64,000 nt of DNA from Anaerolineales bacterium (lineage in GTDB: Bacteria > Chloroflexota > Anaerolineae > 4572-78 > J111). Positions 52,076 through 62,141 of this stretch are shown here, piece by piece. Numbering within the stretch: position 1 is the first letter of the stretch; every line of letters begins with the position of its first letter. Location of the stretch: contig JACKAU010000005.1 of assembly GCA_020634855.1 (NCBI GenBank), forward strand, positions 496,001-560,000. The letters run 5' to 3'. The notes under the pieces were generated by a model. That model was given only the letters and a program-made list of their open reading frames with translations, was not told the DNA's origin and made no database searches. Both the position numbers and the translations under genes were made by a program.

Positions 52076-52104
52076 AATTAGCTTTGCCTAACGCAAAGCT
52101 AATT
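52076..52104 (+). terminator. Hairpin after the GTPase gene
   Basis: AATTAGCTTTGC (52076-52087) and GCAAAGCTAATT (52093-52104) form a perfect 12-bp stem with a five-base loop. A short CTTT follows and a T-run of seven comes ten bases later. It may end the DUF4388/GTPase transcript. Confidence 0.6.
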
Positions 52105-52165
52105 CTTTAGAATGGCTTTTTTTGATCCGGTTTGCAAAAATGACCCTTTGAGTTGAGGCTAATCC

Positions 52166-52990
52166 GTGAGTTCTATAGTAACAGATCAAGGAATAGTACA
52201 TTACGAGGCCTACGGTCGAGGTCGCCCGGTCATCCTTTTACACGGTTGGTTGGGATCTTGGGGGTATTGGTTGCAAACAATGGAAGCGCTCAAAAGTCAC
52301 TATCGCTGCTATGCGTTAGATTTTTGGGGGTTTGGCGAGTCTGGAAAATTTCGCAAACATTATGATCTGAATGATTTTGTATCATTAGTTGACCAATTTA
52401 TGGATCGCTTGGGAATTGAGGCCGCGCCCATTGTCGGACACTCAATGGGGGGGACGGTGGCTATCTCTTTGGCCTTAGCCAAACCCAACCGAACCAGGCG
52501 AGTTATTGTGGTGGGTTCGCCAATTGTTGGCAATTCTTTACATTTTTTTCTTCGATTGGCAGGTAAACCGTGGATTGCCTCGATAGTATGGCAAATGCCG
52601 CAAGCTTTGCGGCTGGGCATAAGAGTGTTTTCTCCTTATGTCGTTCACGATTGGCCAACCTGGTACAAAATGATTACCCGCGATCTTTCAAGAACCACCC
52701 TTGAAGCCTTCTTCTCTAGCATTGGGTCCTTGCATAAAACCGATCTAAGACCCCAACTGCCTGGTATTACCACCCCGATCATGGGAATTTATGGGGTCGG
52801 CGACCGGGTGGTTGAGCCGACGCAAGCAAATGTCATTACAAACAACGCTCCTCTGTCTAGAGTGCTCATGATGCCGGGTTCCGGACATTTCCCAATGTTA
52901 GATGAGCCTCAAGCCTTTAATGAAAATTTAGCAGAGTTCTTAGCCTTTGAATTTGAAACCTTAAATGGGGCTTTGAAGCAGAATAAATAA
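52166..52990 (+). CDS. Alpha/beta hydrolase (active-site Ser present)
   Basis: A 274-residue soluble hydrolase. Key segments are LLHGWLGSWGYW (oxyanion hole), WGFGESGKF, the nucleophile elbow VGHSMGG with Ser near 93, an Asp in GVGDRVVEPT and the catalytic His in GSGHFPMLDEP. All three triad residues are therefore visible. The GTG at 52166 has GAGG seven bases upstream. It opens a run of genes that includes a left-handed beta-helix protein and an acyl-ACP reductase homologue, so a lipid substrate is conceivable but not shown. A paralogue without the nucleophile lies at 62588-63388. Confidence 0.85.
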   Translation: MSSIVTDQGIVHYEAYGRGRPVILLHGWLGSWGYWLQTMEALKSHYRCYALDFWGFGESGKFRKHYDLNDFVSLVDQFMDRLGIEAAPIVGHSMGGTVAISLALAKPNRTRRVIVVGSPIVGNSLHFFLRLAGKPWIASIVWQMPQALRLGIRVFSPYVVHDWPTWYKMITRDLSRTTLEAFFSSIGSLHKTDLRPQLPGITTPIMGIYGVGDRVVEPTQANVITNNAPLSRVLMMPGSGHFPMLDEPQAFNENLAEFLAFEFETLNGALKQNK

Positions 52991-53163
52991 ATGGAATTTT
53001 TGTTAAATAACCAACTACCCTTTGTTTATTACTAGTTGTCAATATAAGGTAATTATTTAATCTTTATTTTTTGCTTTACCGATCTGAAAAAAGACTTCTA
53101 TTGAACTCACCGGTAAACTTTTTACTAAGAATAACCTTTTGACAGACAGTTGAACCCTAACAG

Positions 53164-54489
53164 ATGAAAAAGATTATTATTCGGGATCAAACGCCCATTA
53201 TGCCCTTCAATGAGCCTGCCCGTGATCTACGTATTATGAATAAACCACTCTGGCTTTGGCAGCGAGACATTCTTAGTCCCTATTGCCATGAAGAAGTGGA
53301 ATGTAGTTCCCTCAGAAGCGCTTCCTTTCTTCCACCTGAAATAGTATCCGATGAAGTGGTCGTGTACCGAGATAATCTTTTCTTTGATGAAACCCTCTTC
53401 AAAGAATTCATCACCCTTGCCCGAAATTCAGGTAGGGCCGCCCAAGTTGCCTTTTCCCGAAATGACAAAGCCATTGTTACTCATGCCCTGCCCTTATCTG
53501 AAAATATACGGCCGGATGGCGATCTTTACGTCGCCGATCTGTTTTATTATCCTGATGGTACCACTATTGGTAAAGTGGAGCCAGAGCCAATTGTCATAGA
53601 GACAATGTCAACTGAAATTGGTTACTATCGGGTGCCAAGTTACATGGCTAACGAGCGTAAAGAACTCCTCTTTGAAGTTCCGCTGCGCGTGTTTCTGTCG
53701 ATTGATAGCTGGGTCCACATTTTTATTGCTAACTGCCCCTTCGGTATGTTTTCGTACGGCGCCCGTATCGAAAAATCGTTGGATAACTTGGGGGTGATGC
53801 TGAAAGTATTATGGCGCTCACTACTGGAGCGCAAGCAGTTTTTATCGTCCTCAGCTTTAGTTATTGTGGGCCGCAACACCCAAATCGATCCGGCGGCCGT
53901 CATTCAGGGGCCTACCATTATCGGCGATAATGTTACGATTGGGCCAGGGTGTGTCATCAATGCCAGTTTGATCGGCAATAATGTCAACATTATGCAAGGG
54001 GCGCAGTTGATGGTCAGTGTGGTGGGCGATGGCTGTTACATCCCGTTTCGCGCAGCGTTGTTTTTGACTACATTGATGGAAAACTCGATGGTGGCCCAAA
54101 ATACCTGTTTGCAGGCTTGTGTGGTGGGGCGAAATACCTTCATTGGGGCTGGTAATACCTTTACCGATTTCAATCTCCTGGCCAAACCGATTAAGGTTAT
54201 GCATCAAGGCAAATATCAAGATGTAGGGCTGCCGGTGCTGGGCGGATGTGTGGGGCATAACTGCCGGGTCGGCTCCGGCCATATCATTTACCCGGCTCGC
54301 ACTATTGAGTCGGATGTGGTGTTGTTTGCTAAACAAGAACGGACTATAATTACCGAAAATGTGCGGTACGAAGACAGCGATCATCATAATTATCCTGATC
54401 AACAACATGTAGCCCAATATCATCAGGATATATTCTCGAATGACGACTCGTTCTCGGCTGAAGAACTGGTGGAATCAACCACGAACTAG
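53164..54489 (+). CDS. Left-handed beta-helix (hexapeptide-repeat) protein
   Basis: A 441-residue protein with two parts. The first 230 residues form a mixed fold I cannot name, with Arg- and Pro-containing strands such as YFYPDGTTIGKVEPEPIV-like segments. From about 235 to 390 the sequence has the repeated I/V-x-x-x-x pattern of hexapeptide acyltransferases (TIIGDNVTIGPGCVI, LIGNNVNIMQGAQL, VVGRNTFIGAGNTF). Such proteins are usually trimers that bind acyl-CoA or acyl-ACP and often add acetyl groups to sugars. No active-site His is certain. It is 35 bases upstream of the acyl-ACP reductase homologue, so both may act on the same acyl carrier pool. Confidence 0.75.
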   Translation: MKKIIIRDQTPIMPFNEPARDLRIMNKPLWLWQRDILSPYCHEEVECSSLRSASFLPPEIVSDEVVVYRDNLFFDETLFKEFITLARNSGRAAQVAFSRNDKAIVTHALPLSENIRPDGDLYVADLFYYPDGTTIGKVEPEPIVIETMSTEIGYYRVPSYMANERKELLFEVPLRVFLSIDSWVHIFIANCPFGMFSYGARIEKSLDNLGVMLKVLWRSLLERKQFLSSSALVIVGRNTQIDPAAVIQGPTIIGDNVTIGPGCVINASLIGNNVNIMQGAQLMVSVVGDGCYIPFRAALFLTTLMENSMVAQNTCLQACVVGRNTFIGAGNTFTDFNLLAKPIKVMHQGKYQDVGLPVLGGCVGHNCRVGSGHIIYPARTIESDVVLFAKQERTIITENVRYEDSDHHNYPDQQHVAQYHQDIFSNDDSFSAEELVESTTN

Positions 54490-54524
54490 GTCTGACAAAT
54501 CTGCTCCAGAGGCACATTGATTTA

Positions 54525-55628
54525 ATGGATAATTTTGCATTTATTATTCATCCTGTTGATCCAAAGCGAGATGTTCAACGGAAATACCCTCTTCTGGCGA
54601 AATTACTGCCCGAACCGGCGATCAATTATTTCTCTCAATATTTTCCACCGGTTTATATCTCGCACATCACAGGAATTACATCCCAAGCGACCGGCAAAGA
54701 GATCGAAGGCTGGTTTATCGCCTGCCCTTTAACGCCGGCGCAAATGGTGTCTTTACCGCCGGAAGTAGTTTATAAGAAAATTATTGCTGCCGGGAAACTG
54801 GCTCAGCGTTTGGGTGCTAAAATCTTGGGTCTAGGCGGCTTTACCTCGGTTGTGGGTGATGGTGGGCAAACCATTGCTCAATATCTGGATATTCCGGTTA
54901 CAACCGGCGACAGCTATACCGTCGCTACAGCCGTGGAAGGGACGCTAAAAGCGGCTCGGCAAATGAATATTAATCCGGCGCAGGCCACAGCAGCCGTGGT
55001 TGGCGCTACCGGCTCGATAGGTAAAGTTTGCGCTCAAATTTTAAGCCCACACGTCGCCGAGCTAATCCTGGTGGGTCGCGACCCGCACGCGCTTGAGCAG
55101 ATTAGATCGTTGGTTCAAGCCCAAGGGCCTACTCAAATTCACACCAGCACCGATATGGCCGATTTACGCCGGGCCGATATGATTTTGACCGTCACCAACG
55201 CGATTCAAGCTATCATCGAGCCACATCATCTTAAAAGTGGCGCAGTCGTGTGCGATGTGGCCCGCCCCAGAGATGTGTCGAAACAGGTCGTCAATCAACG
55301 GGATGATGTTTTGGTTATCGAAGGGGGGATGGTTAAAGTCCCCGGTCAGGTCAATTTTAATTTTAATTTTGGATTTCCGCCGGGAATGGCCTTTGCATGT
55401 ATGGCCGAAACCATTACCCTGGCCCTGGAGGGCCATTATCAAAGCTATACTTTGGGTAAGACTATCTCATTAACCCAGGTGGAAAAAATGGCGGAAATGG
55501 CTCATCGACACGGTTTTAGAGTGAGCGGGTTTCGCAGTTTTGAACACGCCATTACCGATGAAACGATTAATGAGATTAGACAAAAGGCGCATCAAGAACA
55601 AACCCAATTCAATTGGGTTAACCCTTAA
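54525..55628 (+). CDS. Acyl-ACP reductase homologue (AAR-like)
   Basis: A 367-residue enzyme that matches the layout of cyanobacterial acyl-ACP reductase, which turns acyl-ACP into fatty aldehyde with NADPH. It shows LGLGGFTSVV (about 101-110), TTGDSYTVAT (about 126-135), then VVGATGSIG (about 158-166) for the nucleotide, and MAFACMAET with the thioester Cys near 292, aligned with Cys294 of the cyanobacterial enzyme. The ending LTQVEKMAEMAHRHGF also matches the family. No aldehyde-deformylating oxygenase is seen in this window, so alkanes need not be made. It follows the beta-helix gene and is followed by a regulator, and the three look like an operon. Activity is inferred, not shown. Confidence 0.75.
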   Translation: MDNFAFIIHPVDPKRDVQRKYPLLAKLLPEPAINYFSQYFPPVYISHITGITSQATGKEIEGWFIACPLTPAQMVSLPPEVVYKKIIAAGKLAQRLGAKILGLGGFTSVVGDGGQTIAQYLDIPVTTGDSYTVATAVEGTLKAARQMNINPAQATAAVVGATGSIGKVCAQILSPHVAELILVGRDPHALEQIRSLVQAQGPTQIHTSTDMADLRRADMILTVTNAIQAIIEPHHLKSGAVVCDVARPRDVSKQVVNQRDDVLVIEGGMVKVPGQVNFNFNFGFPPGMAFACMAETITLALEGHYQSYTLGKTISLTQVEKMAEMAHRHGFRVSGFRSFEHAITDETINEIRQKAHQEQTQFNWVNP

Positions 55629-55675
55629 ACAGCCACTATCATTAGACAGTAGCAGCTAGAAACGAGGTAATCACT

Positions 55676-56572
55676 ATGGGCAACGGTCGCATCTTGGTTG
55701 TAGAAGACGACATTGATATTTCTAAAATGTTGCGCATCTATTTCGACTCACAAGGTTATGAGGTTCTTGTGGCCAACCGGGGCAGCGAAGCTTTGGAAAC
55801 CTGTCGTAGAAAGCTGCCCAATGTCGTTGTCCTGGACATCCAATTACCGGACATCGACGGCTATGAGATCTGTCGCAGTCTGCGCAGCAATACCCGCACC
55901 AGCTACGTGCCGATTATCTTTCTCACCCAAAAAGATGAACGCAGCGACAAAATTGCCGGCTTGGAATTAGGCGCTGATGACTATATTACCAAGCCCTTTG
56001 ATATCGAAGAACTCAAACTTCGGGTTGAAGGCGCTATCCGGCGTTCTAAGCGCGAGGCTTTAACCCATCCTGTAACCAATTTACCGGCCGGCAAGTTGAT
56101 TGAAGAGCAGTTGAAACAGGTCAAGGATGCTACTGAACCTTGGCGGCTTCTGTATTTTGGCATTCGAAACGTTAACGCCTTCAAGGAAGCGCTTGGACCT
56201 ATTCACGTTAACGAAGTACTGGTCTTTTTAGCCGATTTAATGCGCGAGGCGGTTGAGTCATTTGGAACCATCAACGATTTTATCGGCCAGGCTTCTGACA
56301 ACGATTTCATTATTATTACCTCGCCGGAAGGCGGACCAAAGATTTGCGCCAGCGTCATTCAACGCTTCAATGATGAAGTTCAAGTTTTTTATGATTTCCG
56401 CTCCAGAGAAGCAAAAAAATTAGTTTATCAAGATATCGATGGCGAGACGCGCGAGTCTGATTTTATGAAGCTGGTGGTCGGAGTTGTCTCAAGCGAGGAC
56501 GGCCCCTTTGCTGATATTTTACAAATAACCGAAGACGCGGCTGAAGGTAGACGCCGGGGACGCGGTTGTTAG
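55676..56572 (+). CDS. Response regulator with degenerate GGDEF domain (second copy)
   Basis: A 298-residue regulator, paralogous to the one at 43158-44033. The receiver has VEDDIDIS, the phospho-acceptor Asp near 54 in VLDIQLPDIDG and Lys in DDYITKPFD. The second domain has HPVTNLPAGK and GIRNVNAFKEALGP, with QASDNDF where a GGDEF would be. The cyclase site is lost and the I-site is not recognisable. It is 47 bases after the AAR-like gene and precedes the large histidine kinase, which may phosphorylate it. It likely acts by protein-protein contact. Confidence is high for the receiver and lower for the role of the second half. Confidence 0.85.
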   Translation: MGNGRILVVEDDIDISKMLRIYFDSQGYEVLVANRGSEALETCRRKLPNVVVLDIQLPDIDGYEICRSLRSNTRTSYVPIIFLTQKDERSDKIAGLELGADDYITKPFDIEELKLRVEGAIRRSKREALTHPVTNLPAGKLIEEQLKQVKDATEPWRLLYFGIRNVNAFKEALGPIHVNEVLVFLADLMREAVESFGTINDFIGQASDNDFIIITSPEGGPKICASVIQRFNDEVQVFYDFRSREAKKLVYQDIDGETRESDFMKLVVGVVSSEDGPFADILQITEDAAEGRRRGRGC

Positions 56573-56596
56573 GGTTAATTTGAGGGAGCGATGCAG

Positions 56597-56634
56597 GTAA
56601 TTGGCACTGAATGATAAGCCAAAGTGTCGGTTAC
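56597..56634 (+). other. RNA hairpin after the second degenerate-GGDEF gene
   Basis: GTAATTGGCACT (56597-56608) and AGTGTCGGTTAC (56623-56634) pair over 12 positions when G-U pairs are allowed, with a 14-base loop. No T-run follows. It may stabilise the mRNA end or be a weak terminator or kinase-gene leader. Confidence 0.3.
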
Positions 56635-56760
56635 TTCGTTTGCTGAGTTAATACAATTTGGGTACGCACGTCAGTCACTGTCGTTTAATTTAGGCTTTTT
56701 TGAACCTTATCAAGTAAAAACATTTGTTTTGAGCAACAGAGATAGGTTGCCTTGTTAAAG

Positions 56761-59700
56761 ATGTTTAAAGCGCTTACTCTCCCTAAATGTAGGGTTTTAT
56801 TAATCTTCTGGTTGGGCGCCGAGATTCTCGCTCTCGACGCCAATTTCGACCTGCCAATTACGGCGCTACTATCACTCGCCGTAATTGCAATCGCTCTTTT
56901 TTTCAGTCTAATCTGGATCATCGACGACCGACTTTTCAACCGGATTCGTCTTCAGCCTCAATTTACATCGACCTATGCCCATAATTTTTATACGATGCCT
57001 CAAATTTTAGCCGTTTCGGCTGATCCACCCATCTCGCCACATCAACCGACCATTCTCTTGAGTGAGAATCGACAAAGACTAGGTCGTGATTCGGATTTGT
57101 CTTCCCCCGATCGCACCTTGGCAGAATATTCGCCGCCGCCTCACCGTGAACGAACAAACGAGACTCCGGCCGATGTCGAACCGGCTGCTGTCGCTGATCT
57201 TCGAGCTGCCTGTCGAACTATCCTTAACCAACCCCACCTTAAAAAGCTTTTGCCGTTTGATATGGCTCAAATCTACCTGTATCAGGCTGAGACAGACGAT
57301 TTAGCCTTACTCCTTCGTCTGGGGGAAAGCGACTTGCCTCAAAAGCAGGTTTGCCATTTGGGTGAAGGATACACGGGCTGGATTGCCAAAACTCAAACGG
57401 CGCTTCACATTGAGGATGTCCATCAGTTTCATGAGATCCAACCTGAGTTTGACCGGTCGACCTGGCCGTTCCGCGCTTTCATTGGAGCGCCGCTGATGAT
57501 CGGACCAAAACTGCTCGGTACACTGGAGTTGGCAGCGACCGCCCCGTACCAGTTCACTCCACGAGATGTTACTCTTTTAGAGACCATTGCCGGTCAAACA
57601 GCGATTGTTCTGGAAAATACCCGGCTTTTTAGCGTAACCAACCGGCAGCTTCAGGTGCGGCTGGATGAGTTGGACGGGTTGCAGCGGGTCAGCGGCGAGC
57701 TAAACAGTACCCTCGATTTGTCCAAAATTTTGGGCGCCGTGCTGGAAGAGGCGTTGCGCGTAACCCAAGCCGATTTTGGTCAGGTCTATTTCTATAATGC
57801 CGCCACAACCGAACTAATTCCCTATAGCGATCAGCCGGAATCTCAAAGTGATCAATCATCCAACGGCCGGGTTCGGCAGGCGATCTCGGCTAAAAAAGGT
57901 GTTGTCGGACGGGCCATTCGCTCCGGTCGATCAATTTTAGTGCCCGATGTGACCCAAATTGAGGATTATGTCCATCTTGGTAATGATGTTCGCGCTAAAG
58001 TGGTCGTCCCTATTCGGTATGGTGGTGAGCCGGTGGGCATCATCAATTTAGAAAGCCGCCAGCCTAACTTTTTTAGTAACAATCAGCTTCATTATCTGGA
58101 ATCGCTGGCTAACCAAACCGCTGTAGCCATCGGCAATGCCGAAGCCTACCACCAACAGCGGCTAGAGCGTGAGCAAGCCAGTCGTCGGGCCGATCAGCTT
58201 TTACGTTTGGCCGAAATTAGTAACACCTTTCGAACCAACCGGCCATTGTCTGATGTGCTGGAAGATATTGCCTTTGCCATTGCTGATTCGGTTGGCTATG
58301 ACGTTGTGTTAATTAGCTTGGTCCATGATGATCCCCCTCTGCTTTATCACGAGGTAGGGATGGGTATCCCGCTGGCTCAGTTAGCCCAACTACGGCAGCC
58401 GGATCAGGCTCGGCCGCTGCATCATTTACAAACGCTCATGTTGGATAAATATCGCCAAAGTAACACCTATTTTATTCCGGCGGCTGAGAAAATAGACTGG
58501 CAGATGCGGCTAAATATCCCCTTTATAGAAAAAAGCGCGGCGCTGCCTCGGCCAACCAGCCAGCCTGAACCCCTTCGCCCGGCCCTCTATGCCAGTCGGC
58601 GGGAACCCTGGCAGCCTGGCGATTTATTGCTAGTGCCGCTCCGCAAGGCCAATGAAAGTATAATTGGCTTATTAGCTATCCAGAACCCGGTTGATGATAA
58701 TCGTCCCGATCTGACTTCCATGAAAGCCTTAGAGACATTTGCCAATCATGCCGCTTCGGCGATTGAAAATGCCCAACTGTTTAAGCTGGAACAGGAGCGC
58801 CGGCAGTTGGCCGATACGCTGCGAGGCGTCTCGGAGATGATAAGCTCGCACCTGGAGATCGACCAACTACTGCAGTTAGTTCTAGAAGAACTGCGCAAAG
58901 TAATCGATCATGACCGCTCGACGGTTGAATTACTCGAGGATCGACATTTGGTCATCATTGGCGGCCAGGGTTGGGAAGAGTACAGCCGCCAAATCATTAG
59001 GCTGTCATTCTCGATGACCGGCAACAACCCCAGTCGTCGGGTGGTGGAAACGCAAGAGCCGGTTATTGTAAAGGATGCCCGGACTGAATATGAAGCCATT
59101 TTTTCAGCCCCACCCTTCGATCAGGTCAGAAGTTGGTTGGGCGTGCCGCTAACCTACGGGACCAATATTTTGGGGCTAATGGCCGTGGCCAGTCACAAAG
59201 TTGATTTTTTTACCGAAGAAGACGCCGGAGTGGTTCTGGCTTTTGCCAATCAGGTGGCTATCGCGCTACAAAATGCCCAGTTGTTCGAAGAGGCTCGACA
59301 GCAGGTGCGCCAACTGGAAGCGTTGACCGAAGTGGCCGGGTCACTCAACCAGGCGCTTGATCTTGACCAGGTTTTGAATTTGGTTTTGGATGCGGTGTTT
59401 GAACTGGTCGGCCATAGCAACGGCTCCATCTGGCTCATCGACCGCAGCACCGGCACTGTAAAAATTGCCAATACTCAAAACGTGCCCGATTTTTTGGTAG
59501 AAGAATTCAACCGGAGCAATACGTCAATCGATACCGAGCCGTTTGCTTCGGTGATTCGGTCGGGCGAGGTGCTGATTGTGGGCGGCGACAAGCGACGCGA
59601 TAAAATTGCGCCCGAGTTTGGCGTTCCGTTTCCCGATGACGTGACCTACGTACCCTTGAAGACCGAAGATGGGGTTATCGGAATTTTGGCTATAGAAGCA

Positions 59701-62115
59701 GTGGTTAGCAGCCGGGGTATGCTTGATCTGGTGACGACTCTGGCCGATCTGGCCGCCGTTGCCATCGACAGCGCCCGCTTGCTGACCGACACGCGGACTC
59801 GGGCTGTGGAGATGCAGAGCCTTTACAAGCTCGGTGTTGACATTAGCGGGATGTTGGAAGTTCGGCAAGTGATGCGCTCGGTTATCCTTAATGCGCTCGA
59901 TTTATTAGGCGGGCAAATTGGGGTGATTTTATTTTGGGATGAGCAGATAGAACAGTACATTTTCGAAGGCGCCGCCGTTACGCCGCAACTGGCCGCCAGG
60001 TTCGGATTGGAGCGCACCGGGATGGTCCAAATTAGGCCGAATGATGTTCATCATCCGATGGCCCCTTGGACTGGGCTAACCGGCCAGATCATCGAGTCGA
60101 GCCGGCCAATCTTATCTGACCTGACCGTTGATAAATCAAGGTTGATCGATGGCCAGGCCGAGCCAGTCCAGGATAAAAATAGGCGGTCCTTCGACGAAAT
60201 CGCCAGGGGTTTGGGTTTGCAAACCATCTTGGGAGCGCCGATTCAGTTACAAAGCCAGGTAGCCGGGGCCATTTTTGTGGGGGCGCTGCGTGGCAATAGT
60301 TTCGGTGAGCGCGACGTGCAAACCCTGTCATTTGTCGCTACTCAGGCGGCGGTGGCCGTCCGCAATGCCCAGTTGGTGCAACGGCTTAATCTGCTAACCG
60401 AGAATCTGGAACAGCGGGTCTTCCAGCGCACCGAAGAACTGGCCCAAACGCTGCAAGAACTTACGGATGAGCGCGATCGGATGGGAGTGCTTTACGAGTT
60501 GGGGCGGCAGTTAACCAGCAGCTTTGATCTGGAAGAAGTGCTGCACCACGCCCTTAACCTGCTCAACGGTGCTATTGGAATTTCTCAAGGCGCGGTTCTA
60601 CTGCTTGATCCGGAGACCGGTTATTTGGTGCATCGCGCGGCGATTGGGCGTGATAAACCACTACCGCCTGAAGGCAGCCCAACCCGTTTCAAAGTGGGGT
60701 ATGGGCTGGCCGGCCAGGTTATGGCCTCCCGCCGGCCGCGTTTAATTCCTGAATTGGCTCACGAACCAGACTGGGTATCCCACTCACCGGTATTGCACCG
60801 CCGTTCCGCATTGGTCGTTCCGTTGACAACCGGTGATGATGTTCTGGGCGCCCTGCTGTTGTTTCATCCGGAGGCAAACTATTTTAGCGAAGATCACCTG
60901 AAATTGGTGACTACTGCGGCGGCTCAAATTGCGACCGCCATCAATAACGCCGAATTGTATCGGGTTCGAACCGAACAGGCCGGTCGATTGGCTGTCATGT
61001 ACCAGCAGCAAGCGGCTGAGGCGACCAAGAATGAAGCGATTCTCAAGAGTATTGCCGACGGCGTGCTGGTGTTAGACACCCAACGCCGGATGGTGCTGGT
61101 CAACCCCAAAGCGGCGGAGATTCTAAATATCGACGCAACCGAACTCGCCTACAAGCCATTAAGCCAAATTTTAGATAGTACGGTTGCGCCGGTCGAATCA
61201 GAATTGGTTCAGTTATTGTACGATCAGCTTGACCAATCGCTAACGCAAATTGAAGCGGGCGTGCAAGCGGTGGAATTTAAGATTTCAGCCGGGCCAAAAG
61301 TGGTTAAGGCCACTCTAACGCCGGTGACATTGAATGAAAACGAGCCGGCCAGCACGGTGGCGGTTTTGAGAGATATCAGCCGCGATGCTGAAATTGATCG
61401 CTTGAAAAATGAGTTCATTTCATCCGTATCGCACGAATTGCGCACGCCGATGACGTCTATCAAGGGCTATACCGATTTACTGCTGTCGGGCAATGACCGA
61501 ATTGGCGAACTTAATCCAATGCAGAATCGATTTGTCAAAGTTATCCAAAAGAATACTAACCGTCTGTCGGAATTAGTCAATGATATTCTTGAAATTTCCC
61601 GCATCGAAACGGGGAAAATCAAGCTGGAATTTGAAGTTGTTGATCTGGCCGAGGTCGTGCAGGATGTCGCCACAACCTTTGAAGGACAGTTGGTTCAAAA
61701 GTTTATGCATCTTATCATCAACTTACCCGATGATTTACCCCCTGTTTACGCCGATAAAGCCAGACTTACCCAGATACTCGTCAATCTGGTGGGCAACGCT
61801 TGGCAATACACCCCAGAATCCGGTAATATAGAGATATGCGCAAAAATGCTCGACCGGTGGGTGCAGATTGATGTAGCCGATAGTGGTATTGGGATTGTGG
61901 AGCAGGATAAGCAGTACCTATTCGATCGGTTTTTCCGATCCGAGCGCAATGAAGTCCAAGTTGTCGATGGGACAGGTCTGGGGTTGTCGATTACCCGGTC
62001 ATTTGTGGAAATGCTCGGCGGGCAGATTTGGGTGGAGAGCGAAGTTGATGTGGGGTCAACCTTTAGTTTTACCGTACCGATTGCCGCTCCCGAGCAAAAC
62101 AGCGACGCCGTTTAG
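56761..62115 (+). CDS. Seven-GAF sensor histidine kinase
   Basis: A protein of about 1,784 residues. Two hydrophobic helices at the N-terminus (about 10-28 and 33-53) are followed by seven consecutive GAF domains: about 150-300, 315-470, 480-675, 690-835, 850-1000, 1015-1190 and 1225-1390. A coiled coil separates the sixth and seventh. A PAS domain (about 1410-1520) precedes the kinase core, with FISSVSHELRTPMTS, NLVGNAWQY and DGTGLGLSI. The many GAF domains suggest sensing of several small molecules or redox and light states; no chromophore Cys can be firmly placed. The ATG at 56761 is chosen over a TTG at 56752. The neighbours are two receiver proteins. Confidence 0.9.
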   Translation: MFKALTLPKCRVLLIFWLGAEILALDANFDLPITALLSLAVIAIALFFSLIWIIDDRLFNRIRLQPQFTSTYAHNFYTMPQILAVSADPPISPHQPTILLSENRQRLGRDSDLSSPDRTLAEYSPPPHRERTNETPADVEPAAVADLRAACRTILNQPHLKKLLPFDMAQIYLYQAETDDLALLLRLGESDLPQKQVCHLGEGYTGWIAKTQTALHIEDVHQFHEIQPEFDRSTWPFRAFIGAPLMIGPKLLGTLELAATAPYQFTPRDVTLLETIAGQTAIVLENTRLFSVTNRQLQVRLDELDGLQRVSGELNSTLDLSKILGAVLEEALRVTQADFGQVYFYNAATTELIPYSDQPESQSDQSSNGRVRQAISAKKGVVGRAIRSGRSILVPDVTQIEDYVHLGNDVRAKVVVPIRYGGEPVGIINLESRQPNFFSNNQLHYLESLANQTAVAIGNAEAYHQQRLEREQASRRADQLLRLAEISNTFRTNRPLSDVLEDIAFAIADSVGYDVVLISLVHDDPPLLYHEVGMGIPLAQLAQLRQPDQARPLHHLQTLMLDKYRQSNTYFIPAAEKIDWQMRLNIPFIEKSAALPRPTSQPEPLRPALYASRREPWQPGDLLLVPLRKANESIIGLLAIQNPVDDNRPDLTSMKALETFANHAASAIENAQLFKLEQERRQLADTLRGVSEMISSHLEIDQLLQLVLEELRKVIDHDRSTVELLEDRHLVIIGGQGWEEYSRQIIRLSFSMTGNNPSRRVVETQEPVIVKDARTEYEAIFSAPPFDQVRSWLGVPLTYGTNILGLMAVASHKVDFFTEEDAGVVLAFANQVAIALQNAQLFEEARQQVRQLEALTEVAGSLNQALDLDQVLNLVLDAVFELVGHSNGSIWLIDRSTGTVKIANTQNVPDFLVEEFNRSNTSIDTEPFASVIRSGEVLIVGGDKRRDKIAPEFGVPFPDDVTYVPLKTEDGVIGILAIEAVVSSRGMLDLVTTLADLAAVAIDSARLLTDTRTRAVEMQSLYKLGVDISGMLEVRQVMRSVILNALDLLGGQIGVILFWDEQIEQYIFEGAAVTPQLAARFGLERTGMVQIRPNDVHHPMAPWTGLTGQIIESSRPILSDLTVDKSRLIDGQAEPVQDKNRRSFDEIARGLGLQTILGAPIQLQSQVAGAIFVGALRGNSFGERDVQTLSFVATQAAVAVRNAQLVQRLNLLTENLEQRVFQRTEELAQTLQELTDERDRMGVLYELGRQLTSSFDLEEVLHHALNLLNGAIGISQGAVLLLDPETGYLVHRAAIGRDKPLPPEGSPTRFKVGYGLAGQVMASRRPRLIPELAHEPDWVSHSPVLHRRSALVVPLTTGDDVLGALLLFHPEANYFSEDHLKLVTTAAAQIATAINNAELYRVRTEQAGRLAVMYQQQAAEATKNEAILKSIADGVLVLDTQRRMVLVNPKAAEILNIDATELAYKPLSQILDSTVAPVESELVQLLYDQLDQSLTQIEAGVQAVEFKISAGPKVVKATLTPVTLNENEPASTVAVLRDISRDAEIDRLKNEFISSVSHELRTPMTSIKGYTDLLLSGNDRIGELNPMQNRFVKVIQKNTNRLSELVNDILEISRIETGKIKLEFEVVDLAEVVQDVATTFEGQLVQKFMHLIINLPDDLPPVYADKARLTQILVNLVGNAWQYTPESGNIEICAKMLDRWVQIDVADSGIGIVEQDKQYLFDRFFRSERNEVQVVDGTGLGLSITRSFVEMLGGQIWVESEVDVGSTFSFTVPIAAPEQNSDAV

Positions 62116-62141
62116 TCGAGTTATGTGGTTCAATAGGAGAC

